Below the pieces are notes generated by a model. The model had not been told where the DNA came from. It saw only the letters and a program-made list of their open reading frames with translations, and did no database searches. Shown piece after piece: positions 27,718 through 35,211 of a DNA stretch of 64,000 nucleotides. The position numbers were made by a program, and so were the translations under genes. Source of the stretch: Anaerolineaceae bacterium (GTDB lineage Bacteria; Chloroflexota; Anaerolineae; Anaerolineales; Anaerolineaceae); assembly GCA_029265815.1 (NCBI GenBank), contig JAJUGU010000003.1:124001-188000 (forward strand), read 5' to 3'. Every line of letters starts with the position of its first letter. The stretch's first letter is position 1.

Positions 27718-28575
27718 CTAGAACTCCCTCACCGCCTCCATTGGCACCTCGGGGTAGATCTGCACCGGTTTGGGCGGCATGGAGTTGTAAACCCAGTCCA
27801 GTTTGACCACGCCGAATTTCATCCCTGCCAGGTTTTTGATCCCCTCGAAGGTGCCGCGCACGAGCACATCCTCCATACTCAGCGCCATACCAAAAAACGC
27901 CACGGTTGTATTCGCGGTGATCTCTTCCAGTTCTCTGCCATACGCGCCGAGCGAGAAGATCAGGTGCTCACGGTCAAGTGACTGCGCCTGAATAACCGGA
28001 ATGATCTCAGGGTAGCCGTCGGCATTGATATACGATAAAAACTTGAGATTGTCAATCTTGTCAAAGAAAGCCTGTGTCCACGGGTTGAGCACCACATTTT
28101 TTTCTTTCTTGCCGTTCAGCGCCTTGCCAATCATGGTTTGAATGGCTGCGAGCACGATCTTATTCATTGGCAACGGATATTTTCCGGAGTGCGCGACCAG
28201 ATCCATGTAGTGCACCCTGTGCACACCGAAATACGAGTTGTACCTGAAGAGCGGTGTGTTGTTATAGAAGTCATAATCCTTGCCAGCGTTTGTGGCGTGG
28301 TCATAATTAGCAAAGCCGCGCCGGTAGCTCTTATCGAGGCCCATCACCAGAAACCCCGTTTTTGGATTCTGCAGGACGTGTTTCTTGCTCACCCCTTCCA
28401 TGAATTGACCCCACACGACCTTTTCTGGTGTGCTGGCCATCAGCGTTGTAATGAGGGTGAGATGCGGCAATCCCTGCGGGTTGACCGTACCGAGGATGCC
28501 GATTTTCATCGATGCTGAAAGATCGATCATATCCTGGTCAGAAAACTGGGTGTGCGGATAGCGGGTGGTGTTCAT
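27718..28575 (-). CDS. PPOX/flavin split-barrel family protein in the glycyl radical enzyme cluster
   Basis: 285 residues. The N-terminal half begins with SMKIGILGTVNPQGLPHLTLITTL, the usual opening of the pyridoxamine-phosphate-oxidase-like split barrel that binds FMN or a related flavin. A second region (KFLSYINADGYPEIIPVIQAQ) repeats the pattern, suggesting two split-barrel modules. The gene ends the four-gene unit, 17 bases after the activase stop, so it is probably co-transcribed with the glycyl radical enzyme. Its role there is unknown; reducing a product or serving as a flavin carrier are possibilities only. Confidence 0.7.
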   Translation of the reverse strand: MNTTRYPHTQFSDQDMIDLSASMKIGILGTVNPQGLPHLTLITTLMASTPEKVVWGQFMEGVSKKHVLQNPKTGFLVMGLDKSYRRGFANYDHATNAGKDYDFYNNTPLFRYNSYFGVHRVHYMDLVAHSGKYPLPMNKIVLAAIQTMIGKALNGKKEKNVVLNPWTQAFFDKIDNLKFLSYINADGYPEIIPVIQAQSLDREHLIFSLGAYGRELEEITANTTVAFFGMALSMEDVLVRGTFEGIKNLAGMKFGVVKLDWVYNSMPPKPVQIYPEVPMEAVREF

Positions 28576-28592
28576 GGTTCACTCCTGATTCT

Positions 28593-29579
28593 TTATTTCT
28601 CGAATTCATTTTCGGCTCTGGCAGCCCCGGTGATGAACGTGCGCTGCGGATCAAAACCACCGCTGGTTGCCCAGGAGCGCGCCTGTTCAAGAGCAGCGGT
28701 TGTCATCAGACCGGTATCAGAAAAATTCCAATCCATATCCAGACGTGTGTATTTGTCACGACAGAGGTTGTTAAATGCGCAAAGCTCCCAGCGCTCAACA
28801 CTGCTTCCCAGCGCCATGCGCAGATGAAAACCAATGGCTTTAAGATTCTCTTCCGTGACGGTCGCCCCGGGAATTAGAGGGGTGCGAATCCACATTTGCT
28901 TGCGGCCGCCTGCCTGTGTGACAAGATCGCGCGCTGATTCAAGGTTATGCAGGATGCGCTTGTTGTCAACGCCGGTCCATTTTTGATGCTCTTCACCTTT
29001 GATCAATTTCACATCAAAGAGGATCAGGTCAGCTTTCTCGGCCAGCGAGTTGAAGGTCTCGGGTGTGCATAATCCGCAGGTGTCTAGCGCCACGTGCACG
29101 CCCTCCTGCTTTAGTGCGTCTATCAGATCACCACAGAAGTTTGGCTGCAGGGTGGGTTCACCTCCTGAAAGCGTGACCCCGCCGTCTGATTTTTGATAGT
29201 AGGCGCGGTCTTTCAGTAATTCAGCCGCCAGTTCATCGACCGTGATCTCTCTACCCAGCATCTCCATGGCTCCAGATGGACAGGCTTCCACACATTTCCC
29301 GCAGACCGTACACAGGGTGCGGTCGCGCTGAATACCATTTCGGGTGTGTGTCAGAGCGTTCTGATCACAGGCTTCGATGCACGAATCGCAGCCGATACAG
29401 CGGTTGCCGATCCACTGCACCTGCTTTTTGGGTGAAATGCTTTCAGGGTTGTGGCACCACTGGCAGCGCAGGGGGCAGCCCTTAAAGAAAACCGTGGTGC
29501 GGATGCCCGGGCCGTCTTCAGTGGAAAGGCGCTGCAAATGAAGGATGGTGCCTGTGGTGGTTTTCGTTTGTGTCATCAT
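28593..29579 (-). CDS. Glycyl radical enzyme activase with two ferredoxin clusters
   Basis: Radical-SAM activating enzyme, 328 residues from ATG 29579, which overlaps the stop of the glycyl radical enzyme (TAATG). The radical SAM cluster motif is GCPLRCQWCHNPES. Two further 4Fe-4S motifs, CIGCDSCIEAC and CTVCGKCVEAC, form the ferredoxin insert that pyruvate formate-lyase activase lacks and that activases of dehydratase, decarboxylase and C-X lyase type enzymes carry. GGVTLSGGEPTLQP is the SAM-binding 'GGE' block. It generates the glycyl radical on its partner by H-atom abstraction with 5'-deoxyadenosyl radical. Confidence 0.93.
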   Translation of the reverse strand: MMTQTKTTTGTILHLQRLSTEDGPGIRTTVFFKGCPLRCQWCHNPESISPKKQVQWIGNRCIGCDSCIEACDQNALTHTRNGIQRDRTLCTVCGKCVEACPSGAMEMLGREITVDELAAELLKDRAYYQKSDGGVTLSGGEPTLQPNFCGDLIDALKQEGVHVALDTCGLCTPETFNSLAEKADLILFDVKLIKGEEHQKWTGVDNKRILHNLESARDLVTQAGGRKQMWIRTPLIPGATVTEENLKAIGFHLRMALGSSVERWELCAFNNLCRDKYTRLDMDWNFSDTGLMTTAALEQARSWATSGGFDPQRTFITGAARAENEFEK

Positions 29580-32095
29580 TACATGTTGTGACTTTCGCGC
29601 GCGATGATTTCGTCTTGCAGTTCTTTGCCGATGGCGGTGAAGTATGCGTTGTAACCTGTCACGCGCACCAGCAGATGGCGGTATTCCTCGGGGTGCTTCT
29701 GGGCATCGCGCAGCATATCGGCGTTGATCATGTTGATCTGCAGCGCGCTGCCGCCGTTTTCGATGTAACCGCGCAGGTACGCCTTGAATTTTTGCTTGTG
29801 TTCGGGGTCGCGCAGCAGCGATGGGTTGAAGGTAATCGTGTGGCTGCCGCCATTGGGCAGCAGGTTGAAATACTCTTCCCAGTCGCCCTGCCCATCTGCT
29901 GCCTTGCCGCCCAGGGCTTTGCCCACCGAGTTGGCGTTGGCGGTTGGGCCGTTGGTGTCTGCGCCGTTGGAGGGGCAAAGCGCATTCGAGAGAAACTTCC
30001 CTTTTGCCCGCCCGTCGGGGCTGGCGGGCAGAATATCAGAATAGGCGATCCAGTAATTCCAGCTCAACATTCCAGGACGGAATTGACGACCAGTGGAGAT
30101 CGTTTTGTACTTCCAGGTTTCTCCTGTCCACAGTTCCATCACCTGCTTTGCCATTGTGTCGGCTTCGTCGTCATCCCGGCCGTATTTGGGCGCTTTGTGC
30201 AGCGCGATCGCCTGCAGTTTCTCGTGGCCAACCCAGTTGTCGAGCAGTGCCTGCACCAGTTCCTGCATGGTGCAAATCTTCTTATCGAATACCAGATACT
30301 TAATAGCGAGCAGCGAATCCACGGTGGTGGCGTAGGTGACACCCTCAACCGTGACGAAACCGATTTCGGCACCGCCTTCGTTGATATCTTTGCCGCTTTC
30401 TGCGCAGCCTTTCACCAGACAGGAGAGGTACGGCGTCTGGAAGAATTTGGCTCGCACCGCTTCGGATTTTTCATAGGTCTCAACGCTGCGTTTGACGATG
30501 CAGCGGGTCTGCGCAGCATATGCTTGCCAGAACTGCTCCCAGGAAGTGAATTTCGACGGGTCGCCGGTGTCTTCGCCGTCGCGATGGATCTTTTCAACGT
30601 GACCGGTCAACGCATCCGTCACCGGGTTGAGATCATACCCGCCGGTGAGCGCCAGTTCAACCGCCTTAAGCAAATTCAAGTTATCGTCCACCGTGCCAGA
30701 ACGGTCATTGCCAGCCATGGTGTTTTCAAGGCAGCCGACCGGGGCATAATTGAACACGTTGTCTTTGTTGATGAGCTTCTCGATGCCGGTTTTACGGCTT
30801 TCGAGCATCATGCCCGCCAGCGAACGCTCATCAAAATTCAACAGGAAGGGCGCACCCTGACTGCTGGAGATCATATCGACCACCTTGTCGAGCAGCCTGT
30901 CAGGCGTTCCGCGGTGCAGGCGCACATTGGGTTTGGGTTCAAGGATGGGGCTCATCTCGTCAACGACCTCCAGGATGGCATAAGTGAGATCGTTGGTAAG
31001 ATCGGTTCCACCCTGGCCCATCCCGCCGATGGTCAACAGCTGGCCGTAACCGGCGGTGATGCCCTGGTTTCCTCCGGTCTGGATCATGCCGTCGTAGGCG
31101 GTATTGCAGTGCACCCAGAAGCATTTGAGGATTTCCTTGCCAAATTCGCGGTCCATGCCCTCTGCGAGCGATTTTTCCCATAACGGGTTGAGATACTGAT
31201 CGATGCGCCCGAAGGAGACACCTGGGCCGGGATAATTTTCATCAGACATGACCAGCATGTGTGTCAGCCACAGGGATTGCACCGCTTCCCAGAAGGTCTG
31301 GGCGGGCTCCCATGGCACACGGGTGAGGTTATCAGCCATTTGCGCCAGTTCGGCTTTGCGGGTGGCATCGGGCTCGTTTTTTGCCATTTCTTCTAAGATC
31401 ACGCGATATTCCTGCGCCAGATCGCGGGGCATGGTGGAAGAAGTGAGCATGGCGCGCAATTGAGCGCCTTTCTTGCCCTTCCGTTCGGCAGGAGAAAGCG
31501 CATCGTAGCGCTGTTGCAGGTTTGCGTGAATGCCCTTCCAGCCCTGGGTGATCACGCGGTCATAGCCGGGCACGAGGTGACCGCTGGTTGCGCCGGTGTT
31601 GCCGTAACCATGATTGTGGAACCAGAGCATAGCAGCGCGCGCTCCGTTCTTCCCTTTCACCAGGCGGTCATATTCCTTTGTCTGGGCTTCGGTGAGGCAG
31701 TGGGAGGTCATAATATTAAACCGCGCCCCTGCCAGCAGATCGCCGGGCAGGATCTCCTTGGGTACGTAGTGCACCATGGTTTCTCTGACGAACCAGGCGC
31801 GCCGCTCCGGCAGGCTCCAGCTCCAAAAATCTGGATGGAGCTTCACCGGTTTGGCTACCTGTTTAAACGACGAGCGGAAGGTGGGAATGTAGAAGTAGGT
31901 TTCGGGCACGATGTAAAAGGAAAGCTCGTTGTACTGGAAATCCCAGGGTGTACCCGTGGTCCAGGCGCTGTACTCGTTGTTCCATTTACGGTTGACGCCC
32001 TGGAAGTAGTAATCGCGCAGCCAGCGGATGCGATCGGATAGGAACTTGGGTTCCTTGATAGTGAAACGCGGTTTTTCAGTAGTCATTGTGGTCAT
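29579..32095 (-). CDS. Glycyl radical enzyme, substrate unassigned
   Basis: 838-residue PFL-fold enzyme. The glycyl radical site is G814 in the C-terminal RVTGYNAYF motif, and the thiyl-forming cysteine is C455 in APVGCLENTMAG. Formate acetyltransferase has two adjacent cysteines here, so this is not pyruvate formate-lyase. Many dehydratases and C-N lyases read GCVEP; the leucine and the Asn after Glu differ from that. No small subunits of the benzylsuccinate synthase or hydroxyphenylacetate decarboxylase types and no microcompartment genes lie nearby. AAGGAG precedes the start; the ATG overlaps the regulator stop (ATGA). The reaction cannot be named from the sequence. Confidence 0.93.
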   Translation of the reverse strand: MTTMTTEKPRFTIKEPKFLSDRIRWLRDYYFQGVNRKWNNEYSAWTTGTPWDFQYNELSFYIVPETYFYIPTFRSSFKQVAKPVKLHPDFWSWSLPERRAWFVRETMVHYVPKEILPGDLLAGARFNIMTSHCLTEAQTKEYDRLVKGKNGARAAMLWFHNHGYGNTGATSGHLVPGYDRVITQGWKGIHANLQQRYDALSPAERKGKKGAQLRAMLTSSTMPRDLAQEYRVILEEMAKNEPDATRKAELAQMADNLTRVPWEPAQTFWEAVQSLWLTHMLVMSDENYPGPGVSFGRIDQYLNPLWEKSLAEGMDREFGKEILKCFWVHCNTAYDGMIQTGGNQGITAGYGQLLTIGGMGQGGTDLTNDLTYAILEVVDEMSPILEPKPNVRLHRGTPDRLLDKVVDMISSSQGAPFLLNFDERSLAGMMLESRKTGIEKLINKDNVFNYAPVGCLENTMAGNDRSGTVDDNLNLLKAVELALTGGYDLNPVTDALTGHVEKIHRDGEDTGDPSKFTSWEQFWQAYAAQTRCIVKRSVETYEKSEAVRAKFFQTPYLSCLVKGCAESGKDINEGGAEIGFVTVEGVTYATTVDSLLAIKYLVFDKKICTMQELVQALLDNWVGHEKLQAIALHKAPKYGRDDDEADTMAKQVMELWTGETWKYKTISTGRQFRPGMLSWNYWIAYSDILPASPDGRAKGKFLSNALCPSNGADTNGPTANANSVGKALGGKAADGQGDWEEYFNLLPNGGSHTITFNPSLLRDPEHKQKFKAYLRGYIENGGSALQINMINADMLRDAQKHPEEYRHLLVRVTGYNAYFTAIGKELQDEIIARESHNM

Positions 32096-32832
32096 GATCT
32101 CTCCTTATAAATCCCTTCCAAAAGCTGTTGTTCGCCCCTGACAAGCATCTCCTCCATCACGGCGGCGGCCTCATCAGGCTGCCGGTTGGCGAGGGCATCG
32201 ATCAGGCGCCGGTGGTACTGGATCACTTCATCAATTACGTCAGTATCCGCCCTCTGGCGGAAAAAAGCTGCGGTGAAGTGGATGTAGATTTTCTTGAAAG
32301 AATTGAGGATGAGCGGGTACACAAGGTTGGCGGATGCCAGCGCGAGCTGGCTGTGAAAGGTGAAATCGAGATCGGTCAGGCGTGTGGCGTCTGCCCTCGA
32401 GGTCTTGATCTCTTCCTGCAGAATTCGGCGCAGGCTTTCGATTTGTTCCGGTGTGGCGTTGACCGCGGCCAGGCGGGCGGTCTCGCGCTCGACGAGTATG
32501 CGCATCGCCAACAGGCTGTTCTGGAACTCGGGGGCAAGCGCGCCGTTATTGTAGTTGAGCAGTGAAGACAACACTGCCAGCGAACCCGATTGACGAAAAT
32601 CGTTGATCACCACCCCGCGGCGCGGCAAAATGGATACCAGCCCCTTGGCTTCCAGGTCCACCAGCGCTTCATGCAGCACAGGGCGGCTGACGCCCAGCGC
32701 GGCCGCGAAATCGCGCTCAGAAGGTAGCTTCTCGCCGGGCTTCAACCCGCCGGAGAGGATCATGCCCTCCAGGCGTTCGATGCAGGCTTGCTTGAGGCTG
32801 CTGACTTGCAGCGGTTCAACAGGGATGACCAA
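32092..32832 (-). CDS. FadR-subfamily GntR transcriptional regulator
   Basis: 246 residues. An N-terminal winged helix-turn-helix has the GntR signature GEKLPSERDFAAALGVSRPVLHEAL, followed by a helical FCD effector domain with the metal/ligand residues spread over about 100-235 (DLDFTFHSQLALAS, EVIQYHRRLIDALANR). FadR-type proteins with FCD domains usually sense organic acids or their metals. Being first in the operon with the glycyl radical enzyme, it probably controls that enzyme in response to its substrate. A matching palindrome lies just upstream. Confidence 0.9.
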   Translation of the reverse strand: MVIPVEPLQVSSLKQACIERLEGMILSGGLKPGEKLPSERDFAAALGVSRPVLHEALVDLEAKGLVSILPRRGVVINDFRQSGSLAVLSSLLNYNNGALAPEFQNSLLAMRILVERETARLAAVNATPEQIESLRRILQEEIKTSRADATRLTDLDFTFHSQLALASANLVYPLILNSFKKIYIHFTAAFFRQRADTDVIDEVIQYHRRLIDALANRQPDEAAAVMEEMLVRGEQQLLEGIYKERS

Positions 32833-32851
32833 AGCTCACCTCGTAGAAATC

Positions 32852-32862
32852 TGGTAAAACCA
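32852..32862. promoter_or_regulatory. putative operator for the FadR-type regulator
   Basis: TGGTAAAACCA is a perfect TGGT-N3-ACCA palindrome and fits the TNGTNNNACNA consensus known for FadR-subfamily GntR proteins. It lies 20 bases before the regulator start and just downstream of a predicted promoter. Confidence 0.6.
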
Positions 32863-32875
32863 CCAGCCAATTAAT

Positions 32876-32903
32876 AGTATAGAGATATTCTGAAAAAATG
32901 CAA
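32876..32903 (-). promoter_or_regulatory. predicted promoter of the glycyl radical enzyme operon
   Basis: On the minus strand TTGCAT (32898-32903) and TATACT (32876-32881) are 16 bases apart. The predicted start of transcription near 32869 leaves the palindrome at about +7 to +17, where a bound repressor would block. Confidence 0.45.
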
Positions 32904-33003
32904 TTGGTTAAGTGCAATCATGATGTGTATAGATCGATTTGCAGTGAAAATCGGCGACTTTGATTATTCCCCCGCTTTCTCTTTCAACGGAAAGGTTTAA
33001 TTC

Positions 33004-33065
33004 CGCGTGCGTGGGCTTTCACTCTGGTCGGGGCGTTCAACAATGGCTGAAAATCACACCCTTGA
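33004..33065 (-). pseudogene. remnant copy of the HEAT-like gene 3' end
   Basis: This piece of an otherwise gene-free stretch is about 85 percent identical over 50 bases to 34320-34370, the 3' part of the HEAT-like gene, in the same orientation. Read on the minus strand it gives FSAIVERPDQSESPRTRN, matching FTFVERHAQSDSPRTRK of the intact gene, with stops on both sides. The rest of 32904-33134 shows no gene that I recognise. Confidence 0.65.
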
Positions 33066-33134
33066 CCTTTTCATTGTGAAATCAACACGTCGCGAGTCTT
33101 GTGGCTCGAACCTTTGGCAAAATGGATAGAACAC

Positions 33135-34217
33135 TTACAGTTGAATGACTTTCCTTGTTATGGCCCGTGGAATGACATAATCAACTCCTCTGAAATTCCA
33201 TCTCGGTACCAGTTGTTTTTCCTTGATCATGGATTGAACCAAAGACATGCTTTCATCTTTTGATATTTTTAAGATTTCCTGGATCTTTTCAAGGTTAATT
33301 CTTCTATTCAGCCATACGTACTTCAGAATGAGTTCAACTGCATCCAGGGTTGGCTTGCATGTTCCATACGTGGGGAAAGTTTTCTTGTTCACCTCTCTGG
33401 CATATTTCGCGGACTGATTTTGAATGGCTTTCTTGGCCCAAACGGACATTCTCATCCATTTCTCGATGGGTAACAATGAAGATAATTCTTGAAGGTGTTT
33501 GTTTTCTTTTGAAATCAAACGCCAGTCAAATGAGTCGCTATTGCCATCATCTTCTGTCCCTGGAACCAGGTAATCGATGTTTATGTCTCGATCATAGCAA
33601 TTGTCTGGATTCTCGTTTATTCCATGATCAAGAAGCCATGGCTTCACAATATCAGAACGCCATTCAAAAAAATCTCCTGCGACCATTCTGACTTCACTAT
33701 CTGGGTAGATCGAGTTGAGCAGGGTAAGCGCAATGCGGTAAGTTCCACCCAGCCAGGTTGTATCGTCCATGACGAGGATTCGTTCCGGTATTCGTCCATC
33801 AAGCAGGTGGATGATCTGTTTCCGGAGGGAGTACTGCCAGTCTGTTTGTTGGGATACCCAGGCCAGGAAGAACCCATTTTCTATCGCATTGGCATACAAC
33901 GCATCATAAGGGTAACATTCGTAGCACCTATAGATTCGATAGCGCTGCTTTTCATATCGATCCAATTTTTCATTTCCAATATTTGTCACCAGCAAAGGTG
34001 GAAATGATGTTTTTTGTAATTCTTTCCAGAGCGCCTGGAGTGCCCATAAAGGCCCCCAGCCTCCATGAGCCAAAAAGATTACAATTTTTGGATCAAAATC
34101 CAATATTTCCCTGTAAGCGAGAATGGCAATTCGATATAGACCCTTAACTGCAAGTTGAAACCTTCGCTCGGCGTCTTTTCTTGCTTCATTGGAATGCTTC
34201 AATGTGGTTCCTTTCAT
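33135..34217 (-). CDS. PRTase-like protein with C-terminal winged-helix-like region, function unknown
   Basis: 360 residues; not a family I can name. IVIFLAHGGWGPLWALQAL (residues 46-64) and RILVMDDTTWLGGTYRIAL (about 145-163) resemble the substrate-binding loop and PRPP loop of type I phosphoribosyltransferases, although the usual 'DDVxxTG' is altered to DDTTWLG. The last 80 residues look like a small helical or winged-helix domain (LEKIQEILKISKDESMSLVQ). The DNA is much more AT-rich than its surroundings. There is no ribosome-binding site before ATG 34217. Direct repeats lie on both sides, suggesting acquisition. Confidence 0.6.
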   Translation of the reverse strand: MKGTTLKHSNEARKDAERRFQLAVKGLYRIAILAYREILDFDPKIVIFLAHGGWGPLWALQALWKELQKTSFPPLLVTNIGNEKLDRYEKQRYRIYRCYECYPYDALYANAIENGFFLAWVSQQTDWQYSLRKQIIHLLDGRIPERILVMDDTTWLGGTYRIALTLLNSIYPDSEVRMVAGDFFEWRSDIVKPWLLDHGINENPDNCYDRDINIDYLVPGTEDDGNSDSFDWRLISKENKHLQELSSLLPIEKWMRMSVWAKKAIQNQSAKYAREVNKKTFPTYGTCKPTLDAVELILKYVWLNRRINLEKIQEILKISKDESMSLVQSMIKEKQLVPRWNFRGVDYVIPRAITRKVIQL

Positions 34218-34279
34218 AACGAATAATGATTAATAAAAATTTAACTTTTAACCTGTTAAATATTAGTGAGTAGCCGTAG

Positions 34280-34906
34280 TTAACCCCCTACCTTTTCTAA
34301 AAACGCCTTGGCCTGCTTGCGCGTGCGCGGGCTGTCACTCTGGGCGTGGCGCTCCACAAAGGTGAAGATCTCGCCTTTGTTCTGCGCCGTGTCAAAGAGC
34401 AGGTCGAGGGCTTCAATGACGTACCCCACCATCAGCCCCATGTTCTTGCCGCGGTGGATGGATTCGATGGCCAGCAGATCTTGCAGGATCGCCTCGCGAT
34501 ACTTGGGGCAGGCCAGCGCAATGCGTGCGGCGCAGCGGATGGCATGCCCCGCGACCATTGTTTTCTCTGTAGCAAACAGGTCTAGGTAATCGCGGCACAC
34601 CGCGGCGAAGCGGTCTTCCGTGTCAATGGCGGCCAGTGCGGCAATCACATACATCGCCACATAGATTGAAAAGCCGTTGTTTGACCGCAGGCAGGTGACG
34701 AAATGCTCCCAGTGTGGCAGCAGCACTTGGGGTTCCTTTTCCGCCAGCCACAACAGCGCCTGTGAGCAATTCTGCCGCCGCGTTTCGGGCTGCGGACCGG
34801 GCACCACGCCCTCCAGTAGCTCGCGCAGCAGGTCCGGATCACCGAGAGCCATGGTTGCCAGGTGTTCGGGTTCAAAAGTCTGGTTAGTTAAGTCGATTAT
34901 GGTCAT
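34280..34906 (-). CDS. HEAT-repeat-like hypothetical protein
   Basis: 208 residues from ATG 34906, chosen for GGAG eight bases upstream; an in-frame extension to 34960 has none. The protein is almost entirely helical, with regularly spaced pairs such as SIYVAMYVIAALAAIDTEDRFAAVCRDYLD and HAIRCAARIALACPKYREAILQDLLAI, as in HEAT/ARM-type scaffolds. No catalytic motif is visible. Part of its 3' end is duplicated at 33004-33065. Confidence 0.6.
   Translation of the reverse strand: MTIIDLTNQTFEPEHLATMALGDPDLLRELLEGVVPGPQPETRRQNCSQALLWLAEKEPQVLLPHWEHFVTCLRSNNGFSIYVAMYVIAALAAIDTEDRFAAVCRDYLDLFATEKTMVAGHAIRCAARIALACPKYREAILQDLLAIESIHRGKNMGLMVGYVIEALDLLFDTAQNKGEIFTFVERHAQSDSPRTRKQAKAFLEKVGG
34320..34380. 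repeat. direct repeat copy inside the HEAT-like gene
   Basis: Second member of a direct repeat pair with 33004-33065, about 1.3 kb apart, bracketing the AT-rich PRTase-like gene. The first 50 bases differ at about seven positions plus one inserted base; beyond that similarity fades. Confidence 0.65.
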
Positions 34907-34956
34907 ACAAGCTCCGAATGAAAACAAATGATATGCATCGATGGTGTAATGATGGA

Positions 34957-35109
34957 TCACGCAGCAATCCAGAAAAACCAGCTGATACTGCCCTGGTAGC
35001 GGTGGTCGGTCTCCAACCGGTGTTTGATCTCTTTGACCTGAGCATTGTCAACTGACGGCGAAACGAAATCGTTCGTGATTTCCTCCCTGGTAGGTCGTTT
35101 GATGTTCAC
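34957..35109 (-). CDS. possible 50-residue small protein
   Basis: A GTG-initiated frame in the 305-base gap between the HEAT-like gene and cydB. It encodes a charged N-terminal part (KRPTREEITNDF, VKEIKHRLETDH) and ends in a short hydrophobic tail (SISWFFWIAA). There is no ribosome-binding site; TGCTATAAA lies close upstream. It could be a small protein, the end of a decayed gene, or chance. Apart from this and the terminator next to cydB the gap shows nothing. Confidence 0.25.
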   Translation of the reverse strand: MNIKRPTREEITNDFVSPSVDNAQVKEIKHRLETDHRYQGSISWFFWIAA

Positions 35110-35182
35110 TCATTTTATAGCAATGCTTCACTTTGGTACAAACGAAAGCAAAGAATTTCTTACTTGAGTTGATAAAAATAAT

Positions 35183-35201
35183 CCCCGCATTTTGCGCGGG
35201 G
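35183..35201 (-). terminator. intrinsic terminator after cydB
   Basis: CCCCGC / GCGGGG stem with a 7-base loop; on the minus strand it is followed by ATTATTTTTATC, right after the cydB stop. Confidence 0.75.
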
Positions 35202-35211
35202 AGTTGGGTTG

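Noticed and set aside
29570-31183. 537-codon open frame on the plus strand opposite the glycyl radical enzyme gene
   Set aside because: It lies entirely antisense to a well-conserved enzyme gene, has low-complexity Val/Ala/His/Gln-rich content and no recognisable motifs; it is a codon-bias shadow.
29579-32095. Assignment as pyruvate formate-lyase, benzylsuccinate synthase or hydroxyphenylacetate decarboxylase
   Set aside because: A single catalytic Cys excludes formate acetyltransferase. The activase has the ferredoxin insert. Genes for the small subunits of the other two enzymes are not next to it.
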